64,000 nt of DNA from Cryoendolithus antarcticus (lineage: Eukaryota > Ascomycota > Dothideomycetes > Cladosporiales > Cladosporiaceae): contig NAJO01000063.1 in NCBI GenBank assembly GCA_002077065.1, positions 62,001 to 126,000 on the forward strand, read 5' to 3'. Positions within the stretch are counted from its first letter, which is position 1; each line of letters begins with the position of its first letter. Of the stretch, positions 1-9,997 are shown in pieces. Under the pieces are notes generated by a model, which searched no databases, was not told the DNA's origin, and saw nothing but the letters and a program-made list of their open reading frames with translations. The translations under genes were made by a program, and so were the position numbers.

Positions 1-537
1 TCGAGAAGCTGTGGTGTGTACTGTGCAGACATTGATAGGAATCGCAGAACCAGCAAGCCACACTTACCATTACCCACGCCTCGACCGCAAACACGAGCGA
101 TCTCTTCCGCGCGTCGTTGGAGCAGCCAATGTATCACGCCGTAATGCTCTGCCCCGAGGTCGCTATTCCGCTGTCCAACTACAAGATCAAGCCCCCAATT
201 GACGAGCAGTGATACATGATTGGGGGGATGGAGGGCGTTCAGGAGACGAGAAAGAAGATAAGTCTGCCCAGGCAGTCCATGATGGAAGTCACATGGGATA
301 GGCAGAGGCATGGTGTGTTATGGACAGGAAGCGAGCGATTTCCGAGATCTGCGAAGCCATTGAGCTAGGTCCAATAGTGGCTTCCCTACCTCAGATGTCT
401 CTGTACTTGCCGAGCTGCGCCAATACACTCATATTGTGATTACTTTTACTGTCCTCCTCTCACACTACTGGACAAGTCTCCCAAGCTCATATCAACGAAG
501 CCAGTTCAAGATTACAATCACATATACTATCACGGAG
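1..537. other. no gene recognised
   Basis: No reading frame here has start context, splice signals or protein-like composition that I can support. The stretch probably holds the 5' flank of the broken coiled-coil gene that begins at 538, with a pyrimidine-rich run near 450-480. Confidence 0.4.
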
Positions 538-979
538 ATGATGTCGGCAGAAGATTGTGCTGCTACTATGGCGATGGCCCGGCAAGCTGATGCCATGAAC
601 AAGTGAGTCTTGCTCCCTCAATGATACCCTTCTGAGGCTTCGTTAAGTACTGACGCAACGCATCAGAGCCGAAGAAGCTGAGCTGGTGGCGAGAGAGCGT
701 CGGGTGATGGACGGTGAAAATGAGCTTGGAAAAGCTCAAATGGACGTTGTGGTGATGCGGGCAGAGGAGGAGAAGCGGCTAATGGACTAGGAGACGAAGA
801 TTCGGGGTGAAGAGGAGTGAAAGAGGAAGCTGAAGGAGGCGAAGGAAAACGTGGTGAGGGTTAAGGAAGAGGGGGCGAAGCGGGTGAAGACGGCGCGGGA
901 GGCGAGGAGGGAGAGGGAAGCGCTGGCGAAGAGGGCGAAGCTGTTGAAGAATTTTGTTGGGCTGAACTTGGGGCAGTAA
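538..979 (+). pseudogene. broken coiled-coil protein gene
   Basis: Two exons are visible. Exon 1 runs 538-602 and starts with two consecutive ATG codons. A 64-nt intron (603-666) has donor GTGAGT, a TACTGAC branch point and acceptor CATCAG. Exon 2 runs 667-979 to TAA. The deduced protein of about 125 residues is almost entirely Ala, Glu, Lys and Arg in heptad-like order, as expected of a coiled coil. Two stop codons fall in the same frame, TAG at 788-790 and TGA at 818-820, yet the coiled-coil composition continues undisturbed for 52 codons beyond them. I read this as a gene inactivated by two point mutations with no indel. Use of the first stop would give a protein of about 62 residues. No function can be assigned. 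Confidence 0.6.
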
Positions 980-1732
980 GTGGGTGAGGACCGGGGCCGG
1001 GGAGTCTGACCCTACAACAGCGCAGCAATGCGACCTGACTTCGTCGACGTCACCATGACATGATCCTCTTCGCTATATCGCCTCAGTGCTAAGTCATGAT
1101 CAAGTGTCGTCGTAGTTGCCGGGCTTACTGCCTTGGCCACTAAGTCAACACAACGCGCGTCTCCCCACCATCATTTCTTCCTCGCCCTCACTATTGTTCA
1201 TCAAATTACCAATACATCATCATCATACTCCCTTGAAAGAACATGTTCATCACCATAGCGGCCATCAGACTTACGACGCGGCTCGATATGAGGGAGACCC
1301 TTTTGCTGGGATCCGGAGTAAGTCAGTCAACACTCTCTGCGAGAGATTCCGCCGCTCTGATGACACAAATGTTTTATTCCATGACGAGCAATGACTGCGT
1401 CCTTCACCGGCCAGTCAGATGATTTACCAAATATTCTTCTCTGTCTGAATAACGACCGCTTTCCTTGACGCTGATGGAAGCCGATTGGAACGAACCAAGC
1501 TGAGAAAAACGTTCAATCGTAGATACACTCGCCTTCGATCCTCAGCACTGCAGCTACCAGCTCGCCCCTCCGCAGATACATCGCCGTCAGGTTTAGAACC
1601 TGACGCACAGCTTTGATTGAGTCCACTTGGTCGGGCGGCGCACCGCACACTCAATTTCAACGTTCAACACCACGCAGCAGAACCATTTGAAGCGCACCGA
1701 TGGTGCCGTAGAAGTAGAGCATGTGATTTGCG
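980..1732. other. no certain gene; possible 5' exon before the intron array
   Basis: The part 1116-1394 has a His-rich open frame that I do not trust. The last ~100 bases before 1733 stay open in frames that could feed a first exon ending at the GTGAGT donor at 1733, but no ATG-bearing exon can be defined. Confidence 0.35.
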
Positions 1733-1927
1733 GTGAGTAATCATCGCAACCCACAATCCCGTTGCATGATGATACGATTGCCCTGGGAGTGCTTTAGATC
1801 CTCCTCCCGCTGAGAGCGTGGGTATTAGCCTTCCTCCGAGATGAGCGAGAAGCTGATTCTGACTGGGACAATGCTTGACGAGACTGTTGAGATCGCTTAC
1901 ATGGAGACACGCTGATCGGATCTGTAG
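1733..1927 (+). repeat. introner-like unit 1
   Basis: 195 nt with donor GTGAGT, acceptor CTGTAG preceded by CGCTGATC, and core at 1812-1831. The 54-nt piece that follows (1928-1981) is open in phase 0. Confidence 0.5.
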
Positions 1928-1981
1928 ATGAAGCGGAGCTCTGCGCTTGAAACCGCAGCCTTGGAAGTCTCAAGTTATTCT

Positions 1982-2189
1982 GTAAGTGCACCACACTTGC
2001 CCTTTCCCACTCTCCTCCACAATGGTAATACGATTCCCCAGACGCATCTAGGCCATCTGATGCTGCCTCGCTGAGAGCCTAGGTATCAGCCTACCTCTGA
2101 AGTGACGGACAAGCTAATTCTGACTGCGACCTTGAAGACCACGCCTTGCAAATGCAATGTGTGCCGAGCGATACTAACCACTTCTATAG
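1982..2189 (+). repeat. introner-like unit 2
   Basis: 208 nt with donor GTAAGT and a textbook end: ACTAAC branch point about ten bases before acceptor CTATAG. Core at 2073-2092. The following 51-nt piece (2190-2240) is open in phase 0. Confidence 0.5.
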
Positions 2190-2240
2190 CTCGTATGGTA
2201 CATGATCAGACGACTTTCCCATCGGATCCTTGCTACGTTG

Positions 2241-2468
2241 GTGAGTCACTCAACACCCCACGGCTGCGATTGGCAATGATGACACGATCTCCCTGAGGCC
2301 TTGCTTTTTAAAATGAGGTGCCTCGCTGAGAGTATGGGTATCAGCCTGCCTCCGACGTGAGCGAGACTGCTAATTCTGACTGCGACCCCGATGATCACGC
2401 CTCGCGGATGTGCTTTGTACCGATCAGTGCAGACTACTACCACACCTCATTCACTTGGGAGTCGCCAG
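2241..2468 (+). repeat. introner-like unit 3
   Basis: 228 nt, the longest unit. Donor GTGAGT, acceptor CGCCAG, core at 2328-2347. The following 27-nt piece (2469-2495) is open in phase 0. Confidence 0.45.
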
Positions 2469-2495
2469 GCTTCGCGTTCCAGGTCTGCTGGGAAG

Positions 2496-2694
2496 GTGAG
2501 TACACTTGATGTCCTGCTGGTGCGACTTGCATGATGAACGGATTCCCCGGATGTGTTATACCCTTCGAGCCTCCTCGCCGAGAGTGTGGGTATCAGCCTG
2601 CCTCAACCATGAACAGAAGCTGAATCTGACTACATCTCATGGTCACTGCTGCCACGTCCGTTCTGATGTGGAGCACTGCTAATCGTTGTCGCAG
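2496..2694 (+). repeat. introner-like unit 4
   Basis: 199 nt with donor GTGAGT, branch-like GCTAAT and acceptor GTCGCAG. Core at 2580-2599. The following 54-nt piece (2695-2748) is open in two frames. Confidence 0.45.
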
Positions 2695-2748
2695 CTCCGA
2701 AATGAGGCTATCGTCGACTGCACAAGTGCTCAAACTCATTGGCTCGCG

Positions 2749-2951
2749 GTAACAATGCCCATTCCTTTCGATGCTGGTACAAGCATGATGACACGCTTCC
2801 CCTGAGGCGAAGTCTTTCGAATGGAGTGCCTCGCTTAGAGTGTGGGTATCAGCCCGCTTCTCATATGAGCGAGAGAGCTGATTGTGATCGCATTCATCCA
2901 TGGACATTGTCGTACTTGATTCATGCCGAGTACTACTGACTAGTCCTGCAG
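2749..2951 (+). repeat. introner-like unit 5
   Basis: 203 nt with a weaker donor GTAACA, branch TACTGACT and acceptor CCTGCAG. Core at 2836-2855. The 19-nt piece after it (2952-2970) does not continue phase 0, so splicing here is uncertain or broken. Confidence 0.4.
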
Positions 2952-2970
2952 TTGAAATAAGTGCTGTTGG

Positions 2971-3184
2971 GTACAAGTCTGCGGCAAGACTTCCCTCCCT
3001 CCCTTTATTGCTACATGCGTGATGATCGGGTTCTCCGGACGTGTTCTTCGATGCGCCTCGCCGAGAGCGTGGGTATCAGCCTACCTCGAACATGAGCAAA
3101 AGCTGATTTTGACCTGCATTCCTCCTCGACACTTCGACGCGACCATCGCACGGAACTGTGATGACCATGCTTCTACTACGGTAG
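2971..3184 (+). repeat. introner-like unit 6
   Basis: 214 nt with a weak donor GTACAA and acceptor ACGGTAG. Core at 3063-3082. The following 46-nt piece (3185-3230) is open in one frame. Confidence 0.4.
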
Positions 3185-3230
3185 GATGCCACCTGTTGAC
3201 AGCACAAGCAGCAAAGCACTAAGATTGACC

Positions 3231-3430
3231 GTGAGTCCTCCCTCCCCCCTCTCTTCGCACCCTTGCATGATGAGAAGACCTGAAAGAGGCCTCGATCTGT
3301 CTGCTTGCCTCGCTGAGAGTGTAGGTATCAGCCTGCCTTCTACATGACGAAGAACAAGTTCTGATCGCAATCATCTGCTTGCAGAAATCGCCATTCTCCG
3401 CTCATGGAGCTCTACTGACCGCTCCAATAG
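3231..3430 (+). repeat. introner-like unit 7
   Basis: 200 nt with donor GTGAGT, branch CTACTGACC and acceptor CCAATAG. Core at 3315-3334. It is the last unit; no eighth core was found downstream. Confidence 0.5.
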
Positions 3431-4005
3431 GTTTGTAGTCGCACACGTCCACTGCATCGATGACTTCAAGACGTCGAGACGGAGGTGAAGGACTTGGAGG
3501 CAAACTGGAGCAGTGATCTATGAAACGCCGCAGATCGAACGTCCCGGACACCTTACACTGCAACCGTATCACGCATTCGCTGATCCCGCGCACCGCTTCG
3601 AGGCACCATGCTAGCCGCGTATCTCAGACTCCATGGCCGCGCTTCTCTCCTCATGGTTGAATGAATGAGGAGGATGAGAGATGCTCAATGGCAACGCCGT
3701 TCCCTTAGCAAACCAGACATATATGGACAGCTCTGCACCGCACCGTGAAGGTCATATAGCCCCGCTTTCGTCCATGAGTCTCAAGAGTGAGCAGTAGTCT
3801 TTATTAATCCGCAGGTTCTCTTCATATACATGGAAGATCTCGGCTTTTCCTGTAGCTCTGCGCCTTGGGCCGGTCTGGTGATCTCTTTCCCACACGTCTT
3901 GCCAGATCAAGTCACAGATTTGTTGTCAATTTCTGTAGCCAATCTCTACTGCTCTTTTCATACTCTTGGCCGAAGACCTGGTAGAGGACGACTACTTCGA
4001 TCAAG
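3431..4005. other. no certain gene
   Basis: A terminal exon of the array gene may begin at 3431, but no frame stays convincingly open. The rest looks like 5' flank of the small frame that starts at 4006. Confidence 0.35.
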
Positions 4006-4359
4006 ATGAATAATAGCGCAGACGCCAATGTTCATGACACTCGAGCGACAGTATCATCAGCATCGATGGACGAGTCGCTGCCGCCAGCACTCGCACGCAG
4101 AAGGAAGAATCTGACGATTGACAGTGTCAATGCCTCAACGATTGCTGACGACAGAGGCAATACTGTCGATGTAAGCTCCTCTGCGTCCTCGACGCTGTCC
4201 CCTGCCTCCTGCGAGCCACAGATCCTGCTCAGTCACGACTCGATGATATCCACGATCTCCACGCTCGCTGTTCGAGCGCGACACGGACAGTTGCGCAACG
4301 CAAGATCCTTCCCTCAACGGGCAGAATGCATAGCTGCGAAAAACAAACGGTCTTACTGA
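4006..4359 (+). CDS. small Ser-rich hypothetical protein
   Basis: A 117-codon frame starts at an ATG in good fungal context (TCAAGATG). The product is rich in Ser, Ala, Asp and Arg, has no signal peptide or membrane segment, and matches no family I know. A stretch at 4171-4221 starts GTAAGC, ends CCACAG and is 51 nt, a multiple of three. It could be a retained or optional intron, so the protein may be 117 or 100 residues. Beyond the stop another frame (about 4350-4430) has protein-like composition, so the true 3' end may lie further on through a further splice. It stands alone, with the intron array upstream and empty sequence downstream. Confidence 0.4.
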   Translation: MNNSADANVHDTRATVSSASMDESLPPALARRRKNLTIDSVNASTIADDRGNTVDVSSSASSTLSPASCEPQILLSHDSMISTISTLAVRARHGQLRNARSFPQRAECIAAKNKRSY

Positions 4360-5083
4360 CGCTGATTGCACTGTGAAGTACCAACAGCGCATCACCGTAC
4401 TTTTGCAGTATTGGGGTCAAGCCGAAGAGTGATACGGCTTACGGTGACTGTGTAGATGCTGGGAGAGCGGAAGAAGACTTCCGCAAGCAGATTCCAGGTA
4501 TTCCACAGTGTCACTTTCTGCCGCAAACGCAGCAATAATAGTCACACGTCCATCCAGCGCAGGCTACAGCAGTCTCAGTGATGGACGGACGCGTTGAAGA
4601 GTGAGCTGGAGAACTCTGGACGGAGTGGACGGGTGGTCGAGACACTGGGTCTGGGCAACAGTGGTTGACTTCCGGTCAGCAAAGGTGACGGCGATCGAGC
4701 TGCACTAGCGCGGAGATGCATCGTAGCGACGTCCACAGCATGGGTTCAAGTCTACTCGTCGTTGTTTCAAGCGGTAATACCACACTGTCGCGATGTCGCT
4801 TATTCAGTCCGGGGATAAGGAAGTGAATATGAGTGGCCCAAGCGCCACCCGCTCGCTTATCTTGATTGTGAAGCTGTCAATAGACTGCATGCCTTGAGAC
4901 ACCGCCCTCGATCCACTATTACACTCTCCACCCAAGCACGAATTCTTTGATCTCCCAATCTTCAGTCCTTACTATCCTTTCGCAACGCAGCATCTACAAC
5001 GCCCGGTTCAATCAACGTCGGACTCAACACGGAGCAGTGCGGCTCCGAGAGTGATAGTGGCAACGTCGGCAAGGTCATTGTGG
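4360..5083. other. no gene recognised
   Basis: Apart from the possible 3' extension of the preceding frame up to about 4430, I see no supported feature. The last 200 bases are C/T-rich and could be the promoter of the gene at 5084. Confidence 0.4.
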
Positions 5084-5401
5084 ATGGTAGACAGTAAGAC
5101 TACTCTCCCAGCCTTCGGCAAGTTCGTTACCAACATGCTCAGCGTCCTCGGCGTCGGAGCTTCCGGACAAGTTCTCCTCAACAAGAACAAAGTCCGAGCT
5201 CCTGCACTAGTCCTCGCCACCGAAGCGCAAGCCTCCCAAATCATCGAAGCTCTGACCGAGGAAGATCATGCAATCGCCGGCGAGCAAGTCATTGCCACTC
5301 CGATGCGCGATGCGGTCGTCAAGCTCTCCGTTGGTAGGCTGCAGAAGGTCATAGCGAGCGGCAAGGCTACGAAGGCAGAGATCGAGCACACGACTGAGTA
5401 A
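5084..5401 (+). CDS. hypothetical protein, 105 residues
   Basis: The first ATG in this frame is at 5084; upstream in-frame codons offer only GTG. The product is a compact mixed helix/strand sequence with an Ala/Val/Gly-rich centre and no Cys, signal peptide or membrane segment. Codon use favours C or G in third position (CTC, GTC, AAG), as in the better genes of this window, which supports real coding. The second half has the look of a small soluble domain. No family is recognised and there is no neighbour that suggests a role. Confidence 0.5.
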   Translation: MVDSKTTLPAFGKFVTNMLSVLGVGASGQVLLNKNKVRAPALVLATEAQASQIIEALTEEDHAIAGEQVIATPMRDAVVKLSVGRLQKVIASGKATKAEIEHTTE

Positions 5402-6105
5402 GAAATAAGGGCGGTGTATCAGTACTTCAAGATTGTCACAGTGCGTTATGTGGAGGACGAATGGGTGGCGGTCGAGGGGGTGGACAAAGAAGAAGAGGTT
5501 TGGGAGATGGTGTAAGGTTCGTGGCTTTCTTTGTTCCTACATACACGTGTCGACCACCGACTGACCTGTTCCAGCGATCGAAGACTCGGCGGCCCGCACA
5601 TAGCAGGGCACTGGCCGCACGATTGTACCATGGCGCTTGAGGATAGCGGAGGCAATAAGACCTGCACTTAGGGGGGAACAAGCTGGGAGTGGGACATTGG
5701 TGGGTATGGAGAGTGCGCAGTCAACTTGTGTACTTCACCGCAGTCCTAGTCTAGTGGAATAGCGTGCGATTCACAGTAACATCGTACTCCAGGACTTGCT
5801 ATCATGTCCTCCAATCCCAGTCTTCCCTGTAGATGCGTGCACTGGCCCCGAAGGTGAACGCCAAGACTCCCTATACGTGAATGAAGATCAACATCAGGCG
5901 CACTTCCCACTTGCTGTTCTGCGCATTGATTGAGCTCAACATCTTCAACATAACGGTTGATCCAGTTTCGCGCATTGCCATCTCTCGCAATCGTCACGGT
6001 CGTTTCAGCGTATTTTCCGGTCACAACACATCGAAGACGCGTGCGTACAGCCAGAGACCTGCTTCGCCACCTCAAATCTCAATAAACGATTACAAGCACG
6101 CGACG
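5402..6105. other. no certain gene
   Basis: Contains possible donor GTAAGG at 5510 and a few short antisense frames that look like noise. The frame of the next gene is open upstream to an ATG at 5881, so the later part could be 5' leader or an N-terminal extension. Confidence 0.35.
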
Positions 6106-6459
6106 ATGGCCGGCCTCGGAATCACTTCCGATGGCCAGATGGATCCCAAGCCCAAGCGGTCCACTAGCCCACCGCTCGTCGCGCTCGCAAACCGCGCCTC
6201 CCGTCAGGTCCACGAACTCGGCGTCGTCCACGGCATCAAGATCTCCATCTGTGATGTCGTCGCCAGGCAAGTCGCGGGCCACATCCACAACGCGCATCTA
6301 GCGAAGCTGGACCGGGAGAAGCTGTGCGAGGCGTATGAGCGGCAGATGAAGGAGGTGAGGGAATACTTCGTACAGCTTGAAGTGGCGAGGCTGTGTAAGG
6401 CTGGGGAAGACTGGGTTGTTGTGGAGAAGGCAGAGGGAGAGGAGTGGGCGATTTTGTGA
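6106..6459 (+). CDS. hypothetical protein, 117 residues
   Basis: I chose the ATG at 6106 because its context (GCGACGATGG) is much better than that of the in-frame ATG at 5881 and the upstream part has a less protein-like composition. The product starts with a Pro/Lys/Ser-rich tail (about residues 1-25), followed by an amphipathic helical region with paired Glu/Arg/Lys and a Trp-Val-Val-Val-Glu near the C-terminus. There is no signal peptide. The helical part could form a short coiled coil. No family is recognised. It is not obviously linked to its neighbours. Confidence 0.5.
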   Translation: MAGLGITSDGQMDPKPKRSTSPPLVALANRASRQVHELGVVHGIKISICDVVARQVAGHIHNAHLAKLDREKLCEAYERQMKEVREYFVQLEVARLCKAGEDWVVVEKAEGEEWAIL

Positions 6460-7239
6460 CTGTGGTAAGTCGGTACAGCCGTGTGCTTCCCATCGGACTT
6501 GACTGATCAAGTCCGCAGCTCGGCACGGAGAGGATGCCAGGGGTATCGGTGAAGTTGCTCCAGCGCGCGCGGCGTCTCTGTTGCAGCCTATGGTGGATGG
6601 ATACAACACTCACGCAGCTAAGGATGCGCATGAGAGCAGTAAGGAATGATCGATGTATGGCTGGGGACCATGGGCGACGCGGTCTGGCAATACCCATGTG
6701 AGAACGAAGATGGCCAAGTGCGGCGGAGTACGGGGAGCACAAAGGGGGAATCTTGAAGGCCTTCGTCTCACAGCCTCGGAAGTAGCGATACGGACAATGA
6801 ACCACATTGCTCACCAATCTCTGTGCCTGTCAATGCTCAACATGCGCGCAGATTGAGATGTTCTGTGGCGAAAGTCTGTAGCCCTCAAGTTATACTGTCG
6901 AATGAACCTCTTCGATCGGACCCCATGGGTCGCGGCAGTGCTAGGCAGCGAATATCCGTTGCGCTGTCTGTCCTCCATCGAACTTCGCTCTGGGGTTTAC
7001 ATGTCCATGGATATCGTGAAGTGAATCCAACCCCAGGATGCTCCATTGAGACTAGCGCGCAGTTGCTAGGCAAATCCTGCAGTTGCTTCGCCCAATTGCA
7101 CAGGAACACCACAGGGAGGACGACTCGGTCGAGGTGTAGAGGTTTTGCGATGCATAGACGCGATACGAATAGCCTAGGAGGCGCAAGACAATAGTGTCAG
7201 ATTGATCAGCGCAGTATCGGGTGGATTTGTTGCCAAGTA
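6460..7239. other. no certain gene
   Basis: The plus-strand frame 6823-7194 and its minus-strand partners lack start context and splice signals, and I consider them noise. Confidence 0.35.
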
Positions 7240-7677
7240 ATGTCGTACCTGCTGCATAAATTAGGTCGAGCTGAAATTGAAAATCACTTGAGCTCACTGC
7301 CACCCTTGTCGCCCTCACAACAACTGACTCCAACTGCCAAACACATCACAAAGATCCTCATAGCCCATGCCTTATTCCAATGTAACATAACGTCTTCCGA
7401 TTACCTGATGGGAAGACGCATGCACCTCGACAACCTCGACATACCACTGCGACTACTCGAAGAAGGCATCCAAGGCTTCAGACCAACAACCGTGACCGCG
7501 ATCTACCCAATACGCGGCGAAGACAATAGCACACCAGCACTACACACTTTTTCGACCAAAATTGCAGCACAAACGATCATCAACAAAATGAGCAATGATT
7601 ACAGTATGACGCTACACGAAATGTCCGCCACAGACTGGACTTCGACGGAAGGTCGGCGGTATGCACGATGCTTCTGA
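7240..7677 (+). CDS. hypothetical protein, 145 residues
   Basis: A 146-codon frame opens with ATG at 7240. The composition is protein-like, with Leu/Ile-rich stretches (about residues 35-50) and a central part matching a soluble alpha/beta domain. Codon choice (CTC, GAC, ATC) is comparable to intact genes nearby. There is no signal peptide, membrane helix or metal-binding motif and I recognise no family. It could be one exon of a larger gene, because no clear donor or acceptor was excluded at either end. Confidence 0.4.
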   Translation: MSYLLHKLGRAEIENHLSSLPPLSPSQQLTPTAKHITKILIAHALFQCNITSSDYLMGRRMHLDNLDIPLRLLEEGIQGFRPTTVTAIYPIRGEDNSTPALHTFSTKIAAQTIINKMSNDYSMTLHEMSATDWTSTEGRRYARCF

Positions 7678-8064
7678 TGCTTCGATACGGAGAGCTAGAA
7701 ATCCTGCGAAGCAAGCTATGCATCCCAGGACAGACAAAGTCAGGAGAATCATAGTCGTTCTGGAGCTACGGTGGACTAAGTGCCCTCAGCGAGAGGTATC
7801 ACCCAGATTTGCACACAAGAACGCTCATATTAATGCATGAGAAATTAGACTCGGGAGTTGAAAGACCAGGCGACCTACCCTGCGTCGTGTGATGCGGTCT
7901 CAAAGAGTACTATCAAATGTTCCAATGCTCATGAACGCCGGGGGTACATCCTTGAACGAAGGATAAGTTCTTCCGCCCGCCTGGTCTCGTCAGTCAGTGT
8001 AATCATTCCGTCGGATCACTAATTTGCCGATACATACCTTCCCTCTGACACCGCTGAACGCCCT
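7678..8064. other. no gene recognised
   Basis: Intergenic stretch between the convergent hypothetical gene and the decayed metalloprotease; nothing supported. Confidence 0.4.
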
Positions 8065-9727
8065 CTAATGATCATAGGACTGCAACAAGGTTTTGGCCTC
8101 CGACGGATCATTGACAATCGGTACGTACGCAGGAGCTGGCCGTAGAGTCGTGAACGCCATGTCCTTTCCCAACGAGTCCTTGACTGGAGGCAACGCAGAG
8201 CCCTCAGTGGCGTTTCTGACGGAGCGAGACAGCTGAGCAGGTGAGGGTGGAGGATACAAAGTTCTGACTCTCGCAATGTCGCCGGGCGACATCGCTACCC
8301 TACTGGGATCCTCATGACCGCCCGTGTAAAAGTACGTGGCTTGTCACTGACTCTCCTGCGTCCGAGCTAGGATAGTTCATGATGGAGTCGTAGTCGTAAG
8401 TGCCACCCTTGATTGAGCCCATCCGGTCAAGTTCGAAATCTACATAAGGAGCCCGAGGATCCACACCCCGATTCCGATTAGCGATTGAAGCAGCCGGAGC
8501 AGCGGAAAGCAACCAACTCCGCCAATACTTCTTGCGGAGAGGCTATGACTGAAAGCTGAGCGCAAGCATATCAGCGGCTGATCACTAGAGTTGCTAGACA
8601 TTAGGCAGACCCACATCAACGCCACTCTGAGCTGAGAACTGGCTCTTCCCAGTATCGTGAGTATCCGTGCAGACAGCGAGGGCACGTCGCGACGCACTAT
8701 GTCGATGAAGTCTGCGCGAGACGCGCCAGCCAATATATCGTCAAAAGTCGGCAGGTTTTTCAACTCCAGGCGCAAAGGAGCACCCTGTTCAGACCAGCGA
8801 TATCATATGAACCTTTTGAAGGGTCGAGTCAGCCTCGTCATACTGGCCGTGGTGGGAACCTTGTGGTGACGATCTTACCTGGACGCCGGTGTTCATGATC
8901 CAGCCCTAAGACATGCCCCAGCTCGTGGGTGGTGGCTATCGCACGCTCCCAATACCCTATATAAGCTGTGTTCTCTTTATTCTTCGGGTCCCATGAGTCC
9001 GGAACTTGTATATGAACGTTGTTCCCTCTGACAGGATCGAAGCCCATCGTGGCGTGCGTAACTCCGGATTTCGCCTTACGTATGCGGAGGGTCGAAGGCG
9101 CAATGTTGGGCAACAGTGCGAGTGATCAGCCCAAGCTACCATCTCTTTCATCAGCGTACGTACTACAGATGCAGCGATAATCCTGCAGTATTGGGCCGTA
9201 GTATGCTTCATCGAAATCGAAGTCCAAGAACGCTCTCTACTTCGTGTCTTCGTCGTGAAGTGCGGGCTGCCCTACGCCACTGTCAGTATGGATCGAATGC
9301 CAGAGGCTCGCGATCTTTCTGACAGTTCCCCATCGCTCTTAGAAATGGCGGTATGAGCGTTGTGTATGTCGCCTCGTCTCCAAAACACATACGGACGAGA
9401 CTTCGAGTCCTGCTCTGGTAGTCGACTCCTATTCCGTCGATCAGCCATCTGACACGACGGGAGACGTTCGGACGGTATAATCGGCCATGTACTGCCGTCT
9501 TCTCCGAGCTGCAACCCTTTAGCAACGGCGGCTTGTCTCTCCGCGTCAGTCATCATCCCAATGAATCGTCGTTGCAAGATCTCGCTGCCGTTCGACAGCT
9601 CACTGTCGGCGTGCTGTGGACGCTTCGAGAAGGCATTGCGGTGGTCCAGGTATGTTGGTCACTCTGGAAGCAACATCGAGAGTACGACCGCTATAGTGAC
9701 AGCTAGGGTGTGCAAGAAAGACGGCAT
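8065..9727 (-). pseudogene. decayed astacin-like zinc metalloprotease (copy A)
   Basis: Homologous along its length to the two upstream genes. It still shows a hydrophobic leader from ATG at 9727, the zinc motif HELGHVLGLDHEHRRP near 8900-8950, a Met-turn SIMNYPS near 8370 and the conserved SPGDIARVR segment near 8270. It is broken in several ways. A TGA stands at codon 23 (9659-9661) with homology continuing in the same frame behind it. The donor that copy B uses after its first exon is lost. No acceptor gives an open frame before the exon with the zinc motif. A TAG lies at 8543-8545 in a segment conserved in copy B. A frame change lies between Met-turn and SPGD. I therefore call it a pseudogene; an unusual splice pattern cannot rescue the TGA in the leader. 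Confidence 0.7.
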
Positions 9728-9997
9728 GATCAGCGACACTGGTACAGATGACGACCAGATTAGCAGATACCTAATACAACAATGCGGTGACCTGATGATG
9801 CCCTGGAACAATGTTTACCGTTCAGTGCTGCAGTTGAGCAACCTGAGGCAAGCCATCGAGCAAACCGTACGTGTTCGGCATTTGGTGCCGGTGTGACGAA
9901 GAAGCACAGACTGGGAGTCCACAAGAGCTTGCCCTCCTATACTCGAGATTCATCCTCCTTAAGAACAAGCAGACCAGTCAGCATTCGCATGACGAGC

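Larger units (their letters stand above)
1733..3430 (+). repeat. tandem array of seven introner-like units with mini-exons
   Basis: Seven related ~200-bp segments follow each other at 227-261-bp spacing. Each begins with a GT donor (GTGAGT, GTAAGT, GTGAGT, GTGAGT, GTAACA, GTACAA, GTGAGT) and ends in AG, usually after a branch-point-like CTAAC, CTGAC or CTGAT. All carry a shared 20-nt core close to GAGAGYGTGGGTATCAGCCT, plus an upstream block resembling TGATGAYACG and a downstream block resembling GAGCGAGAAGCTGATTCTGA. Between them lie unrelated pieces of 54, 51, 27, 54, 19 and 46 nt that are open in at least one frame. The simplest reading is one gene whose introns are copies of one element (introner-like elements, known from dothideomycetes). 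A degenerate tandem satellite with fortuitous splice sites is the alternative. Confidence 0.6.

Noticed and set aside
9561..9896. plus-strand gene opposite the first exon of copy A
   Set aside because: It overlaps the leader and first exon of the decayed protease antisense and has no independent support.
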